Shown one piece after another: positions 15,504-22,753 of a stretch of DNA of 36,585 nucleotides. Under the pieces are notes generated by a model. It worked only from the letters and a program-made list of their open reading frames with translations, was not told the DNA's origin and ran no database searches. Origin of the DNA: Microthrixaceae bacterium (GTDB lineage: Bacteria > Actinomycetota > Acidimicrobiia > Acidimicrobiales > Acidimicrobilacustridaceae); NCBI GenBank assembly GCA_947449015.1, contig CANFQA010000024.1, positions 1 through 36,585 of the forward strand. Reading direction: 5' to 3'. Both the position numbers and the translations under genes were made by a program. Each line of letters opens with the position of its first letter. Positions within the stretch are counted from its first letter, which is position 1.

Positions 15504-17932
15504 CTCGTGGAGACCGAGCGCTGGAGGATTGTCGTGTTCGGCACGCTCGCTCCAGCGTTCAGGGGACCTGCAACCTGCTGTGCTCCCGTGGTGACGGCCC
15601 TCACGCGATCACCAAAGATCAACTGGGTCGACATCGTCGAACGCGCCATTGATGCTGCGTCGACCGGCGCCCCTGCACGAGAAGCATCGGTGGCTGCTGG
15701 TGAGATCCCGAGACGACGAAGCGCAAACGCTCCGAGTTTCGAGAACACAGGCGCCGCGGTCGCCCCACCGGTGTAATCACCAACGCTGGGCTCATCGATC
15801 ATCACGTACACCGACAATGCCGGCTGTTCCGCAGGCACAAAGCCCACGAAGGTCGACTGGTATCGGGTAATTCCGTACTTGTCGGTGTAACCGCCACCGG
15901 GTTGGGGCTTGCGAGCGGTTCCGGTCTTTCCAGCGGCGAGGTATCCGTCGATCGCGGCCAGACGACCCGTTCCGTCAGAGACGACATTGCGCAGCATGAT
16001 GTTCATCGTGTCGGCAGTCGACGCTGAAACCACTCGGTGGGTGGACCCAATCTCAGTCGGATGCTCCGACCCCGATGCATCAATTGTTGATTGCACGAGA
16101 CGAGGTGGGACGTAGATCCCTCTGTTGGCGATGGTGTTGTACGCCAGAAGAAGCTGCAGCGGCGTCACCGCGATGCCTTGGCCGATAGCGATCGATGGCA
16201 ATGACGTTCCGGAGTACTTCGACGCCGCCAGCACCGAGCCTGAGGCTTCGTTGGGGAAGTTCAACGCCGTGCTTTCACCGAATCCGAACGACCGCTGCAG
16301 GCCTGCGAGCGCATCTTTGCCCAGACCCTGCGCGATCTTGATGGTCCCGATATTCGAGGAGTTGGTCAGGATGTCAGTGACACTCCAGTCGACAGTTCCG
16401 CGACCTTCGGCCTCACCGAATACTGCGTCGTGCACCTTGAGAGTCGGGGGGAGGTTGAACACCGTCGAGGGTGAAACCTGCCCGCGGTCGACTGCCCCCG
16501 CAATGGTGATCATCTTCATCACCGAACCGGGTTCGTACTGCGTCGTGACTGCGAGGTTGTTGCTGGACACCACCGGATTACCGGTCGTCGGGTCAGTGAC
16601 CACGTTGGCCATTGCCAGGATCTCGCCAGTCGACGGGATCGTGACAATCGCCACGCCACCCTTCGCCTTGGTGAGTGACACCTGGTCGGCAAGGAGGCGT
16701 TCGGCTTCGAATTGAATCGACCGATCAAGGGTGAGTTTGAGGTCATCACCTTTCACCGCCGGCGTGAGGGTCCGTTGGCCAACTGCGATGGTGTTCCCCT
16801 TCGGATCACGCTCAAGCGAAAGAAGGCCGGGCTTCCCGGTCAGCACATTCGCATACTGCGACTCAATACCGGAGATTCCGTCATTGTCGACATTCACCGA
16901 ACCAAGCAGTGATCGTGCCGAAAGTCCGGCCGGGAAGTAGCGCTGCTTCTCATCAAGAAACGCAACCCCGCTCAGCGGATGGTCTGTGGCGCGGAGTTCC
17001 TTCACCTTGGCCTCAAGCTGATCGACGACGTCGGTCGACACCTGCCGAGAGAGGTAGGCGAAGCGATTCTTCATCATCATCTTCGCCTGAACCTCGGAAA
17101 CGTCAAGCCCGAGGATCGGCGCAACGATCGCGGCTTCCGCCGCGGGATCCGTGATCAGTTTTGGATCAACGAACACTGATTTCGCCGGCCGGGAGATGGC
17201 CAACTCTGTGCCGTTGCGATCCACGATCGAGCCGCGATCGGCAGCAAGGACCTGGGAGCGTTCCCGCTGGGAGGCGCCATAGGCGATGTACTTCTGCGGC
17301 TCAACCATCTGAATGTCGACCACATACCCGATGATGATCAGAAAAAGCAGGATGAAGACTCCAAGCACGATCAGGAGCCGTCGCGACTGATTCACCGGCG
17401 GTGCATCGGTGAATCGAACACGCCGGGCGGCATTGCGAACCCGCAGTTGGTGAACCTGACGTCCGACACTCTGTCCAAGGGTCTCGCTACCGTGCTCGCC
17501 AGCAGATATCGAGGGACCTGTTCGCCGAGCACTCCCGGCGGCTCGATCAAAGCGAAGAGTTGTCGGCTTGGGGAGAACTCTGGCCGAGGGCCTGGGCGAG
17601 GGCCTGGGCGAGGGTGTGCGCCCCGGCGGCGGAATCAGCCCCGGCGTCGGACCCGGCGTCGGACCCGGAGTCAGACCCGGCGTCGGACCCGATGTCCGTG
17701 CCGAAATGGGACGCACCCGACCCGAGGGTGGTGCCGGCCGCGATTGGCGTTGCGGTCGCTGCGAAGCTGGCGTTGTTCCCCGTCCAGTCGATCGAGGTTG
17801 AGGCCGTGTCGAGATCTTGGTGACGTGCTTTTGTCCATCGCGCCGCCCAGTGTCGGTGCGGGTATGAGGCATGAACTCAGGGGTGTTCCACGGAGCGGTC
17901 GGCGAGGCGGGCGCACCCGGCGGTGGGTTCAC
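15500..17932 (-). CDS. ftsI: Septal transpeptidase FtsI (class B PBP) with long Pro/Thr-rich cytoplasmic extension
   Basis: D,D-transpeptidase crosslinking septal peptidoglycan. The protein has 810 residues, about 200 longer than typical FtsI. The first 184 residues are Arg/Pro/Thr-rich and include a degenerate GPTP-type tetrapeptide repeat (about residues 78-120). One membrane helix follows (about 185-207, LLIVLGVFILLFLIIIGYVV). The pedestal domain starts at RGSIVDRNGTELA. The transpeptidase motifs are SVMK (Ser470), SSN (525-527) and KTG (669-671). No PASTA domains are present. The ATG start overlaps the ftsL stop (ATGA), so the extension is likely translated. The extension may act in partner binding in the cytoplasm; that is inference. 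Confidence 0.95.
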   Translation of the reverse strand: MNPPPGAPASPTAPWNTPEFMPHTRTDTGRRDGQKHVTKISTRPQPRSTGRGTTPASQRPQRQSRPAPPSGRVRPISARTSGPTPGLTPGPTPGPTPGLIPPPGRTPSPRPSPRPSARVLPKPTTLRFDRAAGSARRTGPSISAGEHGSETLGQSVGRQVHQLRVRNAARRVRFTDAPPVNQSRRLLIVLGVFILLFLIIIGYVVDIQMVEPQKYIAYGASQRERSQVLAADRGSIVDRNGTELAISRPAKSVFVDPKLITDPAAEAAIVAPILGLDVSEVQAKMMMKNRFAYLSRQVSTDVVDQLEAKVKELRATDHPLSGVAFLDEKQRYFPAGLSARSLLGSVNVDNDGISGIESQYANVLTGKPGLLSLERDPKGNTIAVGQRTLTPAVKGDDLKLTLDRSIQFEAERLLADQVSLTKAKGGVAIVTIPSTGEILAMANVVTDPTTGNPVVSSNNLAVTTQYEPGSVMKMITIAGAVDRGQVSPSTVFNLPPTLKVHDAVFGEAEGRGTVDWSVTDILTNSSNIGTIKIAQGLGKDALAGLQRSFGFGESTALNFPNEASGSVLAASKYSGTSLPSIAIGQGIAVTPLQLLLAYNTIANRGIYVPPRLVQSTIDASGSEHPTEIGSTHRVVSASTADTMNIMLRNVVSDGTGRLAAIDGYLAAGKTGTARKPQPGGGYTDKYGITRYQSTFVGFVPAEQPALSVYVMIDEPSVGDYTGGATAAPVFSKLGAFALRRLGISPAATDASRAGAPVDAASMARSTMSTQLIFGDRVRAVTTGAQQVAGPLNAGASVPNTTILQRSVSTR
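17640..17699. repeat. 12-bp tandem repeat inside ftsI
   Basis: Five consecutive 12-bp units beginning CCCGGCGTCGGA on the + strand. Units 1, 2 and 4 are identical; units 3 and 5 diverge. They encode the GPTP/GLTP-like residues of the FtsI N-terminal extension on the - strand. A neighbouring stretch at about 17586-17616 repeats GAGGGCCTGGGC. Units keep the frame, so copy number changes would alter linker length without a frameshift. Confidence 0.85.
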
Positions 17933-18342
17933 CGAGTCGCCGCCGTGGCCGCAGGAATCTCGGCCGCACGCTGATCATCGTCGGCACGCGGTTCCAGATA
18001 GACCGGTGTCGGCGCAGGCACCATTCCAAGGAGCGCCGCCGCATCACTGGTGACGCGCACCGGACTCTGCAACTGAGCGATCTGCGCATTGAGGTCCTGC
18101 GCGTTGTGCTGCTCAGTAGCGATCTGGCGGTTCAGTGAATCGAGATTGCGCTGCTGGCCAATGATCATTGTGTAGGAGGCGAGCATGATGAACATCACGA
18201 TGAACACGCCCAACCCGGTGAGGACACCGGCGCGAACACTGGCGCGTCGACGCTGTTCGGCGACAACGGAGAGATCGACCTTCGGCGCACGTGTTGGCGC
18301 ACGACTGCCGTCGTGGAGGAATGGGGAAATGCGGGCGGTCAT
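17929..18342 (-). CDS. ftsL: FtsL-like bitopic septum protein
   Basis: Small division protein expected to pair with FtsQ (and FtsB/DivIC) and activate FtsW-FtsI. The protein has 137 residues. A cytoplasmic N-terminus of about 38 residues leads to one membrane helix (about 39-61, GVLTGLGVFIVMFIMLASYTM). A predicted coiled coil follows (about 64-95, LDSLNRQIATEQHNAQDLNA), then a short C-terminal Pro-rich tail. FtsL sequences are poorly conserved, so the call rests on size, topology and place between rsmH and ftsI. Both ends overlap neighbours by 4 nt. Confidence 0.85.
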   Translation of the reverse strand: MTARISPFLHDGSRAPTRAPKVDLSVVAEQRRRASVRAGVLTGLGVFIVMFIMLASYTMIIGQQRNLDSLNRQIATEQHNAQDLNAQIAQLQSPVRVTSDAAALLGMVPAPTPVYLEPRADDDQRAAEIPAATAATR

Positions 18343-19304
18343 GACTGAGCCTTCGGCGTCCGCCGGCGAGCGACTCGCAACCGAGCACTCTCAGAGCGCC
18401 GGTTGTGTTCCAACTCATCAGTCGTTGGGGTCCTCCCGCCGCGGCGGATGAGTTCAACCTGATTGATTGCACCACAGACACAGGGCAGACCCGTAGGACA
18501 GGTGCATCCACCGGTCTCGGCGTCACGAAGCACCTGCTTGACGATCCGATCCTCACCCGAGTGATACGAGAGCACCGCGACCCGACCGTCGATTTCGAGC
18601 AGATCGATGGCATCGCGCAAAGCAAGCGGCAGCACCTCGAGTTCTGCATTCACCTCAATGCGAATGGCTTGGAATGTCCGCTTGGCGGGATGCCCGCCTC
18701 GACGACGGGCGGGCGCAGGAATGGCGTCGCGCACCAGCTCCGCAAGCTGTCCGGTGGTCAGGATGGGACGAGCGGCGATGATCGCCCTGGCAATGCGGCC
18801 GGCGAATCGTTCGTCGCCGTTGTCCCGCAGGACACGCACCAGCTCCTGCTCGTCATAGTCATTCGCCACGATGGCCGCCGACAGCGACTGCGAGGGGTCC
18901 ATGCGCATATCGAGCGGCGCATCGAGGCGATAGCTGAAGCCGCGCGCAGCGCGGTCCAGTTGGGGGGAACTGACGCCGAGGTCAAACAGCACCCCGACGA
19001 TGGGTGAATTGGCCGGCAATTTCTCGGCCACAACCTGGGCAATTGCATCGAACCGGGCACGAACAGTGAGTGCCCGATCCCCAAAGCGAGCCAGACGTTG
19101 GGTCGCAACAGACAGCGCATCGGGATCCTGATCGATGCCGAGCACCCGCAGGTGAGGAAACGCTTCGAGGAGAAGGGTCGAGTGACCTGCCCCGCCAAGC
19201 GTGGCATCGATAATCCAGCCTGCTGGCACTGGTGCGAACGCCTCCACGATCTCTCGCGCCATCACCGGTTGGTGGACGAAATCGTTCTCGGGGGATCGGT
19301 CCAT
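18339..19304 (-). CDS. rsmH: 16S rRNA m4C1402 methyltransferase RsmH (MraW)
   Basis: SAM-dependent N4-methylation of C1402 in 16S rRNA at the ribosomal P site. From the ATG at 19304 the protein has 321 residues, normal for the family. It begins with the typical FVHQPVMAREIVEAF, then the SAM motif DATLGGAGHS (33-42). LFDLGVSSPQLDRAARGFS, ARRRGGHPAKRTFQAIRIEVN and AVLSYHSGEDRIVK are all RsmH signatures. A C-terminal Cys cluster (CTCPTGLPCVCG) is common in this family. The frame is open to an ATG at 19553, which would add 83 residues not found in most RsmH proteins; that stretch contains nested inverted repeats instead. Mycobacterial annotations show a similar uncertainty. Start confidence is moderate. 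Confidence 0.95.
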   Translation of the reverse strand: MDRSPENDFVHQPVMAREIVEAFAPVPAGWIIDATLGGAGHSTLLLEAFPHLRVLGIDQDPDALSVATQRLARFGDRALTVRARFDAIAQVVAEKLPANSPIVGVLFDLGVSSPQLDRAARGFSYRLDAPLDMRMDPSQSLSAAIVANDYDEQELVRVLRDNGDERFAGRIARAIIAARPILTTGQLAELVRDAIPAPARRRGGHPAKRTFQAIRIEVNAELEVLPLALRDAIDLLEIDGRVAVLSYHSGEDRIVKQVLRDAETGGCTCPTGLPCVCGAINQVELIRRGGRTPTTDELEHNRRSESARLRVARRRTPKAQS

Positions 19305-19563
19305 GACGCAGGTCTTCACCGTTCGTGGTGATCGCAGGGAATGGGTCCGCTCATGAGCGGCCCCTCGGAACACGGTCGCCCGCCGGGATTTCTCCCCGGC
19401 TGGGCTCGACGGTAAGCGGGCGGAGTAGGGGCCTTCCATCGTGTGTTCCGAGAGGCTGCACAGGAGCGGACCTCGGGTCGGTGCGACCGAACCTCGGCGG
19501 GTGAGACGGTCCTTTCGTGGGGTCAGGTTCGGGGTAGGAGTTGGAGCGGTCATGACATCGGGG
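19305..19563 (-). promoter_or_regulatory. Structured leader between mraZ and rsmH
   Basis: This 259-bp stretch between the mraZ stop and the preferred rsmH start contains nested inverted repeats. An outer 10-bp perfect pair is CTCGGAACAC (19364-19373) with GTGTTCCGAG (19443-19452), extended by GGCCCC (19359-19364) against GGGGCC (19428-19433) in an alternative pairing. Inside, GCCGGG and CCCGGC (about 19382-19400) form a strong hairpin with a 7-nt loop, lengthened by GCCC/GGGC with one bulge. Its position matches the actinobacterial mraW RNA motif upstream of mraW genes, but I cannot test a covariance model. It could instead encode an RsmH N-terminal extension. Confidence 0.5.
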
Positions 19564-19983
19564 TCACAGCCCGAGGGCGGTCACCGCTTGGATGAGTGAG
19601 TCATCGGCGAGAGCGGACTGGTCGGTCCAGCGACCGGTCTCCCAAATCTCGATCCGGTCAATGGCGCCGATCACCACGGACTCGCGCCCGAGACCGGCAA
19701 ACTCACGAAGACGCTGGGGAATGGTGATTCGGCCCTGGGAATCGGGCCGGACCTCGTGGGCATTGGCGGCGAAGGCGCGCAGCGCTCCCTGGGGTACCTC
19801 ACCATTGCGGATTCGCTGGGTGAGACGGTCCGCGGCATCGGCGAACCCCTGCTCGGTCCAAAGCCCCAGGCAGCGATCCCACTGAGAAAGGAATCCACGG
19901 TCGGCTAGCTGGGCGCGGAAGGTCGAAGGGAGGACAACTCGCCCCTTGTCGTCGAGCGAATGCTCAAACGTCCCCACGAACAT
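19564..19983 (-). CDS. mraZ: Transcriptional regulator MraZ
   Basis: First gene of the dcw cluster. MraZ is an AbrB-fold DNA-binding protein with two tandem SpoVT/AbrB-like repeats that forms a ring and binds direct repeats in its own promoter. The protein has 139 residues, as usual. Each half carries the DxxxR signature: DDKGRVVLPSTFR (about 11-23) and DSQGRITIPQRLR (about 81-93). The start codon follows a leader of about 40 nt. The promoter upstream holds two pairs of GTGGG boxes spaced 5 nt apart, so autoregulation is likely. Confidence 0.97.
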   Translation of the reverse strand: MFVGTFEHSLDDKGRVVLPSTFRAQLADRGFLSQWDRCLGLWTEQGFADAADRLTQRIRNGEVPQGALRAFAANAHEVRPDSQGRITIPQRLREFAGLGRESVVIGAIDRIEIWETGRWTDQSALADDSLIQAVTALGL

Positions 19984-20007
19984 GACTGCCTAACCTTCCA
20001 CCGGCCC

Positions 20008-20059
20008 CCCACGGAGCCCCACTGCGCTGCACCATAGACCCACTTTCCCCCACCGTCAA
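20008..20059 (-). promoter_or_regulatory. dcw promoter with MraZ-type GTGGG operator boxes
   Basis: On the - strand there is TTGACG (20054-20059), a 17-nt spacer and TATGGT (20031-20036), a good housekeeping-type promoter. GTGGG occurs at 20049-20053, 20039-20043, 20018-20022 and 20008-20012. Both pairs have exactly 5 nt between boxes, so units repeat every 10 bp. A degenerate GTGGA is at 19997-20001. One pair lies in the -35/-10 spacer, the other at or just after the expected transcription start. This matches the known MraZ target of GTGGG-like direct repeats with 5-nt spacers. Binding would block transcription initiation. Confidence 0.75.
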
Positions 20060-20166
20060 CCATTGGTCTCCCCTGCAGTTGCCCCCGTCCCAGGTGCCCA
20101 CGGTTGCCGCACTTGCCCTCATGGCGATCCGGGGTCGATTGACCCTCAACCAGCGCAGCGCCGACC

Positions 20167-20172
20167 TACGAT
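20167..20172 (+). promoter_or_regulatory. Putative -10 box (leaderless start) of the VOC gene
   Basis: TACGAT followed by 6 nt and the GTG start at 20179. No ribosome-binding site is needed if the transcript starts at the GTG. Confidence 0.5.
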
Positions 20173-20178
20173 CCGCCG

Positions 20179-20703
20179 GTGCCGTTCCATCACCTCGCGC
20201 TCGTTACCAACGACCTCACTGCTACCCATAACTTCTATACCGAGGCGATGGGCTTCACCCTTGCGAAAGTCGTCATCGGACCCACGGAGAACCCCGACGG
20301 ATGGGCCCGACACGTCTTTTACGACACTGGCGATGGGCTCATGGCGTTCTGGGAGCTTCACGACGAGTCACTACCCAGTGTTGACGCCGCGATCTCGACC
20401 GGGATTGGTCTCCCAGCATGGGTGAACCACCTCGCGTTCCGGGCTGGTGCTGACGGGCTTGCTCCCCACCTCCAGCGCTGGCTGGATTTCGGACTCGAAG
20501 TTGTCGAACTCGACCACGAGTTCTGTGTCTCGCTGTACGCCACCGACCCGAACGGCATTCTCGTCGAATGGTGCTGCGATAGCCGCCCTCTCGACGCAGC
20601 GGATCGTGCAGAGGCTGCATTGCTGCTGTCGGACCCTGCGCCTCGCCTTGATCCGCTTCCCTCGGTCACCCTCCACAACGCCGCGCACGGACTTTTACCC
20701 TGA
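20179..20703 (+). CDS. VOC-family (glyoxalase/dioxygenase fold) protein
   Basis: Metal-dependent protein of the vicinal oxygen chelate superfamily; the substrate is unknown. The protein has 174 residues built from two beta-alpha-beta-beta-beta modules. Likely metal ligands are His in FHHLALV (about residue 4-5), Glu in FWELHD (about 58), His in WVNHLAF (about 83) and Glu in ILVEWCC (about 129), the usual H-E-H-E pattern. The DPNGILVEW block is typical of glyoxalase/bleomycin-resistance-type members. A 40-residue C-terminal tail lies outside the fold. GTG start supported by the TACGAT box 6 nt upstream. It is divergent from mraZ. Confidence 0.88.
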   Translation: MPFHHLALVTNDLTATHNFYTEAMGFTLAKVVIGPTENPDGWARHVFYDTGDGLMAFWELHDESLPSVDAAISTGIGLPAWVNHLAFRAGADGLAPHLQRWLDFGLEVVELDHEFCVSLYATDPNGILVEWCCDSRPLDAADRAEAALLLSDPAPRLDPLPSVTLHNAAHGLLP

Positions 20704-20758
20704 CGCCGCAGCGCCGAGCCGAGTCGTCAAAGAGCGCGACCCCTTGATCCCGCAACCG

Positions 20759-20764
20759 TAGAAT
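20759..20764 (+). promoter_or_regulatory. Putative -10 box (leaderless start) of the Rid-family gene
   Basis: TAGAAT followed by 7 nt and ATG at 20772. This spacing argues for that ATG over the in-frame GTG at 20766, which lies only one base after the box. Confidence 0.5.
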
Positions 20765-20771
20765 CGTGGCT

Positions 20772-21158
20772 ATGTCACAGCGTCAGAACATCTCGTCAGG
20801 ATCACCGTTCGAACCAGTCCTCGGATACTGCCGAGCAGTGCGGATCGGGAACACAATCTCGGTCTCAGGTACCGGACCTGCACGCGCCGATGGCACGGTC
20901 GATCCCGAGGCCGAGGCTCAGGCGACCCGCAGCCTCGAGATCATCACTGCCGCATTGGCCGAGGCAGGCGCCACACCCGCTGACGTTGTGCGCACACGCG
21001 TGTATCTCACTGATGCCGCTGACTTCGATGCCGTTGCCCGTGCCCATGGCGCTGTGTTCAGCGACATTCGGCCCGCCAACACCACTGTGGTCGTCGCCGC
21101 GCTACTGAACCCGCAGTGGAAGGTGGAGATCGAGGCAGACGCGATCCTCGATCTCTGA
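20772..21158 (+). CDS. RidA/YjgF/UK114-superfamily protein (not RidA proper)
   Basis: Small chorismate-mutase-like trimeric protein of 128 residues. Family features are YCRAVRIGNTISVSGTGP near the N-terminus, VVRTRVYLTDAADFDAVA in the middle, and WKVEIEADAIL at the C-terminus. The true RidA enamine/imine deaminases have an essential Arg in a PARS-type motif. Here the aligned residues are PANTT (AAC codon at 21078-21080), so the key Arg is missing. This points to another Rid subfamily with unknown activity. Its stop codon lies inside a hairpin shared with the convergent ligase-like gene. Confidence 0.9.
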   Translation: MSQRQNISSGSPFEPVLGYCRAVRIGNTISVSGTGPARADGTVDPEAEAQATRSLEIITAALAEAGATPADVVRTRVYLTDAADFDAVARAHGAVFSDIRPANTTVVVAALLNPQWKVEIEADAILDL

Positions 21159-21178
21159 TCGGAATCGCTCGCCGATCA
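21156..21178. terminator. Candidate bidirectional terminator hairpin
   Basis: TGATCGG (21156-21162) pairs perfectly with CCGATCA (21172-21178) around a 9-nt loop. It sits exactly between two convergent stop codons. There is no U-tract on either strand, so intrinsic termination is uncertain. Confidence 0.4.
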
Positions 21179-21179
21179 A

Positions 21180-21845
21180 TCAGATCCGCTCAAGCTCGAA
21201 AACAAACGCGTCAAGAAGTTCATCAGCACCGACATCACCAAGCGGTGAAACCAGCGGTTCCTGATGTGAGTCGCCGACGCGGTCCAACCCTGGTCGCAGT
21301 AGGCGTTGCTGGAGCGACCAATCCCAGCCCAACAGAGCAACGCTCTGAAACCGAGCGGCGGTTCGTACGCGGCGCTGGGAGATCCCGACGGCTTTATCGC
21401 CACACAGCACTTCACCGGGTCCGAGGCCTGCGAAGCAGACAACCGATGCCAGCGGGTTCGCCTGCATCGGACCATCGTGCACCGTTGGCGCGCATTGGCT
21501 GACGCGTTCGATCGCGTTCGCCCAGAGTTGACCCAACCAGCGCGGCGCAACCGAAACGTCATCGGTCCAGAGCCGATCGGTGGCGGGGAGTACGACATCG
21601 ATCCACAGCGAGGATCCGGGCTGGAGCAGAACCGCTCCCCCACCGCTGCGTCGATGGAACACGTCGACTCCCACCTCGGAGGCAAGGTTCAGGTCGACAT
21701 CTTCGATGGGTTGGGTCGAACCGAGTGCCAGCGCGGGCGAATCCACGTCGAACACCCAAACCGTCGGTTCGACAACTTCGTCAATGTCTCGTGCATGGAA
21801 CGCGCGGGCACTTCCCCGATGACGTTCGATCTGCCAGCGGCTCAC
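21180..21845 (-). CDS. Lipoate/octanoate-protein ligase or transferase family (BPL/LPL catalytic domain)
   Basis: Protein of the biotin/lipoate ligase A-B fold, expected to attach lipoate or octanoate to carrier domains of 2-oxoacid dehydrogenases or GcvH. The protein has 221 residues. The ligand-binding block FHRRSGGGAVLL (about 63-74) is diagnostic. The conserved lysine loop appears as CGDKAVGISQRRVR (about 146-159). The GW..SLQ region and C-terminal part are less conserved, and no LplA accessory domain is present. No lipA or lipB lies nearby, so ligase versus octanoyltransferase cannot be decided. GTG start supported by a TAGCCT box 6 nt upstream. Confidence 0.82.
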   Translation of the reverse strand: MSRWQIERHRGSARAFHARDIDEVVEPTVWVFDVDSPALALGSTQPIEDVDLNLASEVGVDVFHRRSGGGAVLLQPGSSLWIDVVLPATDRLWTDDVSVAPRWLGQLWANAIERVSQCAPTVHDGPMQANPLASVVCFAGLGPGEVLCGDKAVGISQRRVRTAARFQSVALLGWDWSLQQRLLRPGLDRVGDSHQEPLVSPLGDVGADELLDAFVFELERI

Positions 21846-21851
21846 CTCGGA

Positions 21852-21857
21852 AGGCTA
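21852..21857 (-). promoter_or_regulatory. Putative -10 box (leaderless start) of the lipoate ligase-like gene
   Basis: TAGCCT on the - strand, 6 nt before the GTG at 21845. It faces away from the divergent -10 box of the SDR gene 30 bp further on, so the two upstream regions overlap. Confidence 0.45.
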
Positions 21858-21887
21858 ACGCTCACACGCGTCCACCAGCCCAACCGA

Positions 21888-21893
21888 TACGTT
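21888..21893 (+). promoter_or_regulatory. Putative -10 box (leaderless start) of the SDR gene
   Basis: TACGTT followed by 6 nt and the ATG at 21900. Supports that ATG over the long upstream in-frame extension. Confidence 0.45.
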
Positions 21894-21899
21894 CGGGCC

Positions 21900-22736
21900 A
21901 TGACCAACCATGTGCAGGACCGAGTCATCCTCGTCACCGGAGCTGGCGGCGGGTTCGGACGCCAGATCTGCCTGATCGCCGCCTCGCGCGGTGCAAAAGT
22001 CGTTGCGGGCGATATTGATCCATCCGCACTCGATGAGACAGTTGCTCTCATCGTCGACAACGGGGGCGACGCAGTGGGTCGCCTCACCGATGTGCGGTAT
22101 GCACGCGAGATGGATGAACTCGTCGCATTCGGGGTTGCTACCTACGGGCAAATCGATGTGCTGGTGAACAACGCGGGCACCATGCCTCTGGCATTCTTCG
22201 CCGACCACGCCAAAGCCCGCGAGGCATGGGAGCGATGTATCGACATCAATTTCAAAGGTGTCCTCAACGGCATCACCGCGGTCCATGATCAGATGATCGA
22301 ACAAGGCCGCGGCCAGGTCATCAACATCTCCTCTATTTACGGAAATGTCGCAACAGTCGGTGCCGGTGTGTACACCGCAACAAAAGCGGCGGTGAACGTC
22401 TTATCCGACACGTTGCGCACCGAATCACAGGGACGTATCAAAGTCACCAATGTGAAGCCCACCGGCGTACCCGGCACAGGGCTTGGCGACAGCATGATCA
22501 ACGGTGCCGGCATCGCCGGCATCCTTGGACAGAACTTTGGCGACTACGTGGACACCATCGGCGCGGCCATGGCTGGTGAGCTCCCCGAATCTCAGACCGA
22601 TCCCGACAGCATCGGCTACTGGGCAATCACACCCGAGGAACTTGCCGCAGCCGTTGTGCATGTCATCGATCAGCCCTGGGGTATTTCGATCAGTGACATC
22701 ACCGTGCGAGCCTCAGGAGATCGCTTTCTGTTTTGA
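21900..22736 (+). CDS. Short-chain dehydrogenase/reductase (SDR), classical type
   Basis: NAD(P)-dependent oxidoreductase with a Rossmann fold; the substrate is unknown. The protein has 278 residues from the ATG at 21900. The cofactor motif is LVTGAGGGFG (TGxxxGxG) near the N-terminus, with an Asp in VVAGDID that suggests NAD preference. Structural NNAG and catalytic Ser (INISSIYG), Tyr and Lys (YTATK) are all present. The reading frame runs far upstream, antisense to the ligase-like gene, but that part lacks SDR similarity. It appears to be monocistronic. Confidence 0.93.
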   Translation: MTNHVQDRVILVTGAGGGFGRQICLIAASRGAKVVAGDIDPSALDETVALIVDNGGDAVGRLTDVRYAREMDELVAFGVATYGQIDVLVNNAGTMPLAFFADHAKAREAWERCIDINFKGVLNGITAVHDQMIEQGRGQVINISSIYGNVATVGAGVYTATKAAVNVLSDTLRTESQGRIKVTNVKPTGVPGTGLGDSMINGAGIAGILGQNFGDYVDTIGAAMAGELPESQTDPDSIGYWAITPEELAAAVVHVIDQPWGISISDITVRASGDRFLF

Positions 22737-22753
22737 AACTACGAGGGAACTGC

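Noticed and set aside
19305-19563. RNase P RNA between mraZ and rsmH
   Set aside because: The gap is too short for a bacterial type A RNase P RNA, and the conserved GAGGAAAGTC-type core is not visible.
20766-20771. GTG at 20766 as start of the Rid-family gene
   Set aside because: It lies only one base after the -10-like box, while ATG at 20772 has the 7-nt spacing seen elsewhere and fits the family N-terminus.
21306-21899. N-terminal extension of the SDR gene
   Set aside because: It is antisense to the ligase-like gene and lacks SDR similarity. The Rossmann motif begins just after the ATG at 21900, which also has a -10 box.
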